DNA of 34,644 nt from JBFEYJ01 sp041563315 (GTDB lineage: Bacteria > Pseudomonadota > Gammaproteobacteria > Thiohalomonadales > Thiohalomonadaceae). Shown one piece after another: positions 29,103 to 34,644 of this stretch (the first letter of the stretch is position 1; each line of letters starts with the position of its first letter). The DNA lies in the NCBI GenBank assembly GCA_041563315.1, contig JBFFNE010000025.1, forward strand, positions 1 through 34,644, written 5' to 3'. Both the position numbers and the translations under genes were made by a program. Below the pieces are notes generated by a model. It was not told where the DNA came from. It saw only the letters and a list, made by a program, of their open reading frames with translations, and searched no databases.

Positions 29103-30134
29103 ATGATCAAGGTAGGTATTGTCGGCGGTACGGGATATACCGGTGTCGAGTTGCTGCGGTTGCTCGCTGCCCACCCCCAGGTCGAATTGCATGTGATCAC
29201 CTCCCGTTCCGAGGAAGGAACGGCAGTGGCCGATATGTTTCCCAATCTGCGTGGTTATGTCGAACTTCGTTTTAGCGCCCCCGATGCCGCGGTGCTTAAG
29301 GCGTGCGATGTGGTCTTTTTTGCCACGCCCAATGGCGTTGCCATGACCCAGGTCCAGGAGTTGCTTGATGCGGGGGTCAAGGTTATTGATTTGGCGGCAG
29401 ACTTTCGTATCAAGGATATCGAGGTGTGGCAGAAGTGGTACGGCATGCAGCATGCCTGCCCTGAGCTGGTAGCTGAAGCGGTCTATGGTCTCCCCGAGAT
29501 GAATCGAGAGGCCATCAAGGAGGCGAGATTGGTGGCTAACCCCGGTTGTTATCCCACGGCGGTTACCCTCGGCTTTTTGCCTTTGTTTGAGCAGGAGCTG
29601 ATAGAAAGCCAAAACCTCGTAGCCGATTGCAAATCCGGAGCAAGTGGCGCCGGCCGTGGCGCCAGCGTCGCTACGCTGATGTGCGAGGTCGATAGCAGTT
29701 TCAAGGCCTATGGGGTCAGTGGGCACCGTCACTTGCCGGAAATTCGCGAGAAGCTCGGATTGCTGGGCGATTGCGAGGTGGGCCTCACCTTTGTGCCGCA
29801 CCTGCTGCCGATGATTCGTGGCATCCATGCAACCCTCTATGCCCGCTTGCAGGATACCTCGACGGACCTACAGGCGCTGTTTGAGCAGCGCTATGCGGCC
29901 GAAGCGTTTGTTGATGTGCTGCCGGCCGGTTCACACCCGGAAACGCGCACAGTATGCGGTGGCAACCAGTGCCGCATCGCTGTCCATCGTCCGCAGGGCG
30001 GTGATACGGTGGTAGTACTTTCCGTCATTGATAACCTCGTCAAAGGCGCCGCCGGCCAGGCAGTGCAGAATATGAACATAATGTTTGGCTTTGACGAACG
30101 TGCCGGTCTTAATATGATTGCGGTGTTACCATGA
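29103..30134 (+). CDS. argC: N-acetyl-gamma-glutamyl-phosphate reductase
   Basis: The 343-residue NADP-dependent enzyme catalyses the third step of arginine synthesis. The nucleotide motif V-G-I-V-G-G-T-G-Y-T-G (4-14) and the catalytic Cys149 in N-P-G-C-Y-P-T are clear, with the active-site His in V-S-G-H-R-H-L-P-E-I. The start is ATG 29103; a GTG three codons earlier is less likely. The 248-base gap before it holds no gene and no promoter I can place with confidence. It overlaps the next gene in an ATGA, so it leads an operon that includes a coiled-coil protein and a bactofilin. Confidence 0.96.
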   Translation: MIKVGIVGGTGYTGVELLRLLAAHPQVELHVITSRSEEGTAVADMFPNLRGYVELRFSAPDAAVLKACDVVFFATPNGVAMTQVQELLDAGVKVIDLAADFRIKDIEVWQKWYGMQHACPELVAEAVYGLPEMNREAIKEARLVANPGCYPTAVTLGFLPLFEQELIESQNLVADCKSGASGAGRGASVATLMCEVDSSFKAYGVSGHRHLPEIREKLGLLGDCEVGLTFVPHLLPMIRGIHATLYARLQDTSTDLQALFEQRYAAEAFVDVLPAGSHPETRTVCGGNQCRIAVHRPQGGDTVVVLSVIDNLVKGAAGQAVQNMNIMFGFDERAGLNMIAVLP

Positions 30135-30841
30135 CGCATCTTGTTGTCAAGGCGCGTTCTACAAATCATTCCCGCTTGCTCATGACAGCTGCCGTGTTAT
30201 CGGTGCTGCTGGTTGCATGGGGTATATTTGAGTTTGGTCGCTATCGCAGTGGCTTTGATCTCATTGCGGTAGAACAGCAGCGAGGCCAGCATGCGGAGCA
30301 GTTGGCTGGGCTAGCGTCAGAAAATGGCCAACTGCGTGAGCAGATAGCCATTCTCGAGCGAAGTTCCCAGATTGAACAGGAGGCCTACAAGCAGCTGGAA
30401 ACTGCGGTAACCGGGCTACAGGATGAGATGCTTGAGTTGAAAGGTGAGCTGGCCTTTTACCGGGGGATCATTTCACCTACCGATGCCGCCAAGGGCTTGA
30501 GTGTCCAGTCATTCGAGCTGCACAATCGTGGCGAAGGGCGTACCTATCAATATAAACTGGTCTTAACCCAGATCCTGAATAATGACAATATTGCGTCGGG
30601 TACGGTTGCCCTCGTTGTGGAAGGACTGCATGAGGGTGAGACCCGGGAATATCCGTTGCAGGATCTCAGCAAGCAGGATGGTGAATTGCGTTTTCGCTTT
30701 AAATATTTTCAGATCTTTGAAGGGGCTCTGGATTTGCCTGAAGGATTTAACCCCAGTAAGGTCAGTATTACCGTTAAACCCAGAACCAAATCACACAAGC
30801 GACTATCGCAGTCTTATGACTGGGTAGTACAGGAGAGTTAA
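30131..30841 (+). CDS. DUF6776-like single-pass coiled-coil protein
   Basis: The 236-residue protein has an N-terminal membrane helix (about 17-36, L-L-M-T-A-A-V-L-S-V-L-L-V-A-W-G-I-F-E-F) and a coiled coil (about 45-110) rich in Glu, Gln and Leu (L-R-E-Q-I-A-I-L-E-R, L-Q-D-E-M-L-E-L-K-G-E-L). A globular C-terminal domain begins at F-Y-R-G-I-I-S-P. The start overlaps the argC stop (ATGA). The family (DUF6776 as I recall it) has no known role. Its constant place before a bactofilin gene suggests a part in envelope or cytoskeletal organisation; that is inference. Confidence 0.8.
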   Translation: MTHLVVKARSTNHSRLLMTAAVLSVLLVAWGIFEFGRYRSGFDLIAVEQQRGQHAEQLAGLASENGQLREQIAILERSSQIEQEAYKQLETAVTGLQDEMLELKGELAFYRGIISPTDAAKGLSVQSFELHNRGEGRTYQYKLVLTQILNNDNIASGTVALVVEGLHEGETREYPLQDLSKQDGELRFRFKYFQIFEGALDLPEGFNPSKVSITVKPRTKSHKRLSQSYDWVVQES

Positions 30842-30846
30842 TAACG

Positions 30847-31290
30847 ATGTTTACCAAGGGCGGAAAAAGCAAGCCGAAAGCAAAATCTAACAGGATCGAC
30901 ACCCTCGTTGGGCAGAACTCGGAGCTGACAGGGGATATCACTTTCAGTGGTGGGTTGCATGTGGATGGGGTGGTCAAGGGCAATATTTATGCCGAGTCGG
31001 AGAGTGGCTCTATCCTGAGTGTCAGCGAGCGGGGCTTTATTGAGGGTGACGTGAAGGTGCCCAATATTGTTCTGAACGGTGTGGTTAATGGGGATGTCCA
31101 TGCGGCCGAGCACATTGAACTTGCGGAAAAGGCGCGTGTCACAGGTAACGTCTACTATAAACTCATTGAGATGGTTCGTGGGGCTGAGGTTAATGGCAAT
31201 CTTGTGCGCCGTGACGAGAGCAAGCAGAGTTATCTGCCGGGACCTGCCAAGGCTAAGGAGTTCCCAGAGACCGCAGAGGATAATTCTTGA
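30847..31290 (+). CDS. bactofilin (polymer-forming cytoskeletal protein)
   Basis: The 147-residue protein has a basic N-terminal tail (K-G-G-K-S-K-P-K-A-K-S) and a central right-handed beta-helix domain of about 100 residues with repeated short strands (D-I-T-F-S-G-G-L-H-V-D-G-V-V-K-G-N-I shortened: L-H-V-D-G-V-V-K-G, I-V-L-N-G-V-V-N-G-D-V). A flexible C-terminal tail follows. Bactofilins form filaments that help place cell-wall or envelope proteins. GGAG precedes the start. It sits five bases after the coiled-coil gene and before erpA, and this cluster also contains a wall peptidase and anmK, consistent with an envelope theme. Confidence 0.93.
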   Translation: MFTKGGKSKPKAKSNRIDTLVGQNSELTGDITFSGGLHVDGVVKGNIYAESESGSILSVSERGFIEGDVKVPNIVLNGVVNGDVHAAEHIELAEKARVTGNVYYKLIEMVRGAEVNGNLVRRDESKQSYLPGPAKAKEFPETAEDNS

Positions 31291-31358
31291 CTAATGGGCT
31301 TGGGATATGAATACTGGGTTCCAGGCTGCAAGTTAAAGTAACGTTTCGGAGATGTACT

Positions 31359-31700
31359 ATGAGTGAAGCAGAAAGCCCGTTGATATTCACCGATAGCGCG
31401 GCCGACAAGGTCAAGACGCTGATTCAGGAAGAGGGTAATGACAACCTGAAGCTACGTGTCTACGTCACTGGCGGTGGTTGTTCCGGTTTCCAGTATGGTT
31501 TCACCTTTGATGAGAGCGTCAACGATGGTGATACCGCTGTGGAGAAGAATGGCGTGACCCTGCTGATCGACCCGATGAGCTATCAGTATATGGTGGGGGC
31601 TGAGATCGATTATAAGGAAGATCTTGAAGGTGCGCAGTTCGTGATTCGAAACCCGAACGCGACCACTACCTGCGGTTGTGGATCTTCATTCTCCCCCTAG
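31359..31700 (+). CDS. erpA: iron-sulfur cluster insertion protein ErpA
   Basis: The 113-residue A-type carrier delivers Fe-S clusters to target enzymes, including isoprenoid synthesis proteins. The three cluster-binding cysteines are present: Cys41 in G-G-G-C-S-G-F and Cys105/Cys107 in T-C-G-C-G-S-S-F-S. The length and the F-T-D-S-A-A-D-K-V start match ErpA rather than IscA. GGAG lies eight bases before the start. A terminator follows, so it ends the argC-bactofilin-erpA run, though its own promoter could lie in the 68 bases after the bactofilin gene. Confidence 0.95.
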   Translation: MSEAESPLIFTDSAADKVKTLIQEEGNDNLKLRVYVTGGGCSGFQYGFTFDESVNDGDTAVEKNGVTLLIDPMSYQYMVGAEIDYKEDLEGAQFVIRNPNATTTCGCGSSFSP

Positions 31701-31733
31701 TTTTCTGCCTTAGCAGGCCTGGTGCAATTCGAG

Positions 31734-31764
31734 CGGTCTTGGTGGTTCCACCAAGGCCGTTTTT
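31734..31764 (+). terminator. intrinsic terminator after erpA
   Basis: A twelve-pair stem, CGGTCTTGGTGG (31734-31745) with CCACCAAGGCCG (31748-31759), has one G-T wobble and a two-base loop, followed by five T. It lies 33 bases after the erpA stop. Confidence 0.88.
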
Positions 31765-31893
31765 CATGTTCGAGCCCGCACCTGAAGGGCTAGCGGGTTA
31801 CCCGGCAAACAAAACCAGCACTTGCAATCGCCCTTTTGCGGCTATATGCATACAATTTGTACCGATTACCGAGTTATTTACAGAGGGTTTCGC

Positions 31894-33051
31894 ATGAGCG
31901 CTTATCTGCCCGGCCTCGAAGGGGTACCTGCTACCCGATCGAATATCTCCTTTATTGATGGTGAGAAAGGGATTCTTGCCTATCGTGGCTACCCCATTGA
32001 GCAATTGGCCGAGCACAGTACTTTCGAAGAGACCACGATGCTCCTGCTTGATGGTCGGTTGCCGGATGCCGAAGAATTGGCTGAATTTGACGAGCAGCTG
32101 AGGCGCAACCGTCGCGTCAAATACAATATCCACGAAATCATGAAAAATCTTCCGGCCACCGGTCATCCAATGGAGATGCTACAGACCGCCATCGCTAGCC
32201 TGGGCATGTTTTATCCGGCCAATGAATGCCTGACTGGCTCAAAGGCTTGTGACGACCTGGACTATATACACCGGATGACGGTGAAGATTATTGCGCGTAT
32301 TCCGGTAATTATTGCCATGTGGCAGCATATCCGCAATGGTTATAATGCGATCCCCCCTCGTCAGGACCTGACCAGTGCTGAAAATTTTCTTTACATGCTG
32401 GATGGGCGTGAACCTGACCCTCTGTATGCGGAGATCATGGATACCTGCCTGGTGTTGCATGCCGAGCACACGATCAATGCTTCAACCTTCGCCGCCCTTG
32501 TCGCCGGCTCAACCCTGGCCAGTCCATACGGGGTGATTGCCGCGGCCATCGGAACGCTCTCCGGACCCTTGCATGGTGGGGCCAATGAGAAAGTCGTGGA
32601 TATGTTGCAGACAATTGGCAGGCCGGAAAACGTCAAACCCTGGCTGGATGAGCAGCTAGCCTCAAAAGCTAAGATCTGGGGTTTTGGCCATCGCGAATAC
32701 TCCGTGAAAGATCCACGTGCCAGCATCCTGCAAAAACAGATGGAGAAGCTGGCACGAGACCGGGGGGGGAGGATCAGCCCCATGTTTGAAACAGCCCTGG
32801 CTCTGGAGGAACTTGCTGAAGAGCGGCTCGGCGCCAAGGGAGTCTACCCCAATGTCGACTACTACTCCGGTATCCTCTATTCGGAGATGGGTATACCCAC
32901 GGATCAGTTTACGCCGATCTTTGCCATTTCCCGTGCTGCCGGCTGGCTGGCACACTGGCGTGAACAACTGGCGGATAACCGGATTTTCCGTCCTACCCAA
33001 GTCTATATTGGCCAGCCATTACGTGACTATGTGAGCATCGATCGACGTTAA
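31894..33051 (+). CDS. gltA: citrate synthase (short, type I-like)
   Basis: The 385-residue citrate synthase lacks the N-terminal extension of the 427-residue NADH-regulated E. coli enzyme. Catalytic residues are visible: His189/His192 in L-H-A-E-H-T, His227 in G-P-L-H-G-G-A-N, His266 in G-F-G-H-R-E-Y and Asp322 in N-V-D-Y-Y-S-G. The start at 31894 has GAGGG six bases upstream; an earlier in-frame start would add 24 unrelated residues. Short enzymes of this type are mostly citrate synthases, but 2-methylcitrate synthase is similar and cannot be excluded. It stands alone between the erpA terminator and the convergent anmK, and no other TCA or propionate genes lie nearby. Confidence 0.85.
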   Translation: MSAYLPGLEGVPATRSNISFIDGEKGILAYRGYPIEQLAEHSTFEETTMLLLDGRLPDAEELAEFDEQLRRNRRVKYNIHEIMKNLPATGHPMEMLQTAIASLGMFYPANECLTGSKACDDLDYIHRMTVKIIARIPVIIAMWQHIRNGYNAIPPRQDLTSAENFLYMLDGREPDPLYAEIMDTCLVLHAEHTINASTFAALVAGSTLASPYGVIAAAIGTLSGPLHGGANEKVVDMLQTIGRPENVKPWLDEQLASKAKIWGFGHREYSVKDPRASILQKQMEKLARDRGGRISPMFETALALEELAEERLGAKGVYPNVDYYSGILYSEMGIPTDQFTPIFAISRAAGWLAHWREQLADNRIFRPTQVYIGQPLRDYVSIDRR

Positions 33052-33204
33052 TTGCTTATATCACAAGATGATGAACTTTCTCGCCAGCGGGATGAAGCAG
33101 CTGGAGCTGCGCTTTTTACCGGCAGCGAGAGAGGCGGTGATGGCGGAGTCTGCAGTGAAGCTTTCACTTCATGTTGTTCGAGACGCTGCTTGACCTGCCC
33201 TGCC

Positions 33205-34311
33205 TTATTTCCCTGGATAGATCGCGCCGAGCACAACAGCCTTGGCAGCCCCAGTAACACTGGGAATGTTGCCAGGAAGGTGTTGCAGGGTTTGGCGGGC
33301 CAGCCAGGCAAAAGCCGTGGCCTCGACCCAGCGCGGTGCCAAGCCAAAGTCTTCTGTCGTACACACCCGGCACTCAGGAAGATGAGCGGAAAGTCGTTCC
33401 AGTAGAAAATCGTTATAGGCGCCACCACCGCAGACAATCAATTCATGGCATGTTGGAGCGTGCTGGCGAATCGCCTCCTCAATACTCTGGCAGGTCAGTT
33501 CGATCAGTGTAGCCTGGACATCCTGGGCCGAGGCCGCTTCGAGCGCATGTTTTCTAAGCCAATCAAGATTGAAGTGCTCGCGCCCGGTACTTTTTGGGGG
33601 AGGCAGGGAAAAATATGGATCGGAGAGCAGTGAACTAAGCAGCTGGTTATTGCCTTTTCCGCGGCGGGCCCATTGGCCCTCTGCATCATAGAGATATCCA
33701 CTGGTATGTTGGATCCAGGCATCGAGCAGCACATTGCCGGGGCCAGTGTCAAAGCCCCGCACCGGCATGTTTGCGTCGGCAGGAAGAATGCTGATATTGG
33801 CCATGCCACCAATGTTGAGCACCACCCGCTCAATTTCCCTGCTGCGATAGAGTGCCGCATGAAACGCCGGAACCAGGGGGGCTCCCTGACCACCTACGCT
33901 CATGTCACGCCGACGAAAATCGGTGACGGTTGTGATGCCTGTTGTTTGGGCGATGGTGTTGCCATCACCGATCTGTACGGTATAGGACGGTGAGCTATTC
34001 GGTGCATGGCGAATGGTCTGCCCGTGGCTGCCTATCGCCGTCACCTGTGCTGGATCAAGGTTCGCATCGGCCAGTAGTTTGAGTACGGTTTGGGCTGAGA
34101 AGCGTCCAAGTTGCACATCCGCGATGGCCATCCGCTCAAGCTCGTTCTCTCTACTTGCGGTAAGCGAAAGAAGTTGTTGACGTAAATCGGCGGGGAGGGG
34201 CTGGCTGAGGTGGGCGATGAGTCGTGGATGCTGCGCTGACATATCGATCAGCACAGCATCCAGTGCATCCATACTGGTGCCACTCATCAGGCCTATATAG
34301 GCTTCATCCAT
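33205..34311 (-). CDS. anmK: anhydro-N-acetylmuramic acid kinase
   Basis: The 368-residue kinase, equal to E. coli AnmK in length, opens the 1,6-anhydro ring of anhydroMurNAc while phosphorylating it, in cell-wall recycling. Marks are G-L-M-S-G-T-S-M-D-A-L-D (near residue 8), G-S-H-G-Q-T-I-R-H, D-F-R-R-R-D, G-G-Q-G-A-P-L-V-P and N-I-G-G-M-A-N-I in ASKHA-fold order. The start at 34311 gives the family N-terminus. It lies 18 bases after the M23 peptidase gene on the same strand, a common pairing. Together with mpl it indicates wall-fragment reuse. Confidence 0.95.
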   Translation of the reverse strand: MDEAYIGLMSGTSMDALDAVLIDMSAQHPRLIAHLSQPLPADLRQQLLSLTASRENELERMAIADVQLGRFSAQTVLKLLADANLDPAQVTAIGSHGQTIRHAPNSSPSYTVQIGDGNTIAQTTGITTVTDFRRRDMSVGGQGAPLVPAFHAALYRSREIERVVLNIGGMANISILPADANMPVRGFDTGPGNVLLDAWIQHTSGYLYDAEGQWARRGKGNNQLLSSLLSDPYFSLPPPKSTGREHFNLDWLRKHALEAASAQDVQATLIELTCQSIEEAIRQHAPTCHELIVCGGGAYNDFLLERLSAHLPECRVCTTEDFGLAPRWVEATAFAWLARQTLQHLPGNIPSVTGAAKAVVLGAIYPGK

Positions 34312-34329
34312 AGTGGTCACTAGCAAGAA

Positions 34330-34644
34330 TCAGTTATTCGTGGCCACCTGAACACGCTTGAACAGATCCAACTGGGCCAGTAACTGCTGTGACTGCTCCA
34401 TGAACTCCACTTTATATTTCTCCGGGATTGGCGCTGCGTCGGGTAGTTTGACGGTCAGTGGGTTACGGTGAGCACCATTGATGCGGAACTCATAATGCAG
34501 GTGCGGACCCGTGGCCAGCCCACTCTTGCCCACATAACCGATAGTTTGGCCCTGCTTGACTCGACTGCCGTTGCCGACACCTCTGCGGAATCGGGACATG
34601 TGGGCATAGAGCGTGGTGATATTGCTACCGTGCTGTAGTACCAC
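34330..34644 (-). CDS. M23 family metallopeptidase (C-terminal part, 5' truncated)
   Basis: Only the last 104 residues lie in the window, with no start. They show the LytM/M23 core: Y-A-H-M-S-R-F, G-Y-V-G-K-S-G-L-A-T-G-P-H-L-H-Y-E-F-R shortened to its catalytic H-L-H-Y-E-F-R, and N-P-L-T. The rest is a C-terminal helical tail. Such proteins (MepM-like) cut peptidoglycan cross-links to allow growth; the missing N-terminal part would decide whether LysM or membrane domains are present. Its place before anmK is conserved in gammaproteobacteria and matches the MepM context. Confidence 0.9.
   Translation of the reverse strand: MVLQHGSNITTLYAHMSRFRRGVGNGSRVKQGQTIGYVGKSGLATGPHLHYEFRINGAHRNPLTVKLPDAAPIPEKYKVEFMEQSQQLLAQLDLFKRVQVATNN

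Overview
The window reads as chromosomal DNA of a gammaproteobacterium. This rests on the gene families and on familiar synteny (argC, a coiled-coil protein, bactofilin, erpA, anmK and an M23 peptidase), on zur-znuCB divergent from znuA, and on the presence of mpl, rnd and hemJ. I cannot name the order or genus; GC is high by eye. Coding is dense on both strands, with no insertion sequence, prophage, tRNA, rRNA or CRISPR array seen.

Left part (1-8058): the Lys/Ala/Pro-rich tail of an upstream gene with its terminator; a possible 41-residue membrane peptide; a minus-strand SOS cassette made of a LexA-type repressor, a catalytically intact Y-family polymerase and a compact SRAP-like protein; then cardiolipin synthase (clsB), RNase D (rnd), a membrane protein, mpl, and a 521-base gene-free stretch rich in inverted repeats. 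The SOS promoter carries two GTTC-N7-GTTC type boxes, one exactly filling the -35/-10 spacer and one over the ribosome binding site.

Middle (8059-20765): ubiX and a LON-domain protein; a PA2779/PA2778 pair (short exported peptide plus C39-like lipoprotein peptidase); a DedA-PAP2-LssY fusion; a small unknown gene; hemL, thiE and thiD with a class II aldolase; a LuxR-type regulator; and two exported DUF1566 proteins, the larger with calcium-type repeats and a C-terminal sorting-like tail. Three inverted-repeat elements with the same arm sequence sit 20-25 bases before the start codons of the SRAP gene, hemL and thiD.

Right part (20838-34644): zinc uptake (zur-znuC-znuB divergent from znuA over a palindromic Zur box); a predicted Fur-controlled operon for a porin, an exported FMN-binding protein and a PepSY membrane protein; a CLC transporter, TlpA thioredoxin and HemJ; then argC, a DUF6776-like protein, bactofilin and erpA; citrate synthase; anmK; and a truncated M23 peptidase at the edge.

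The most promising leads are the SOS cassette with its unusual operators and a compensated double frameshift in the LexA DNA-binding helix, the repeat family with fixed geometry before start codons, and a double-glycine-like site in the PA2779 protein next to a C39-like peptidase.
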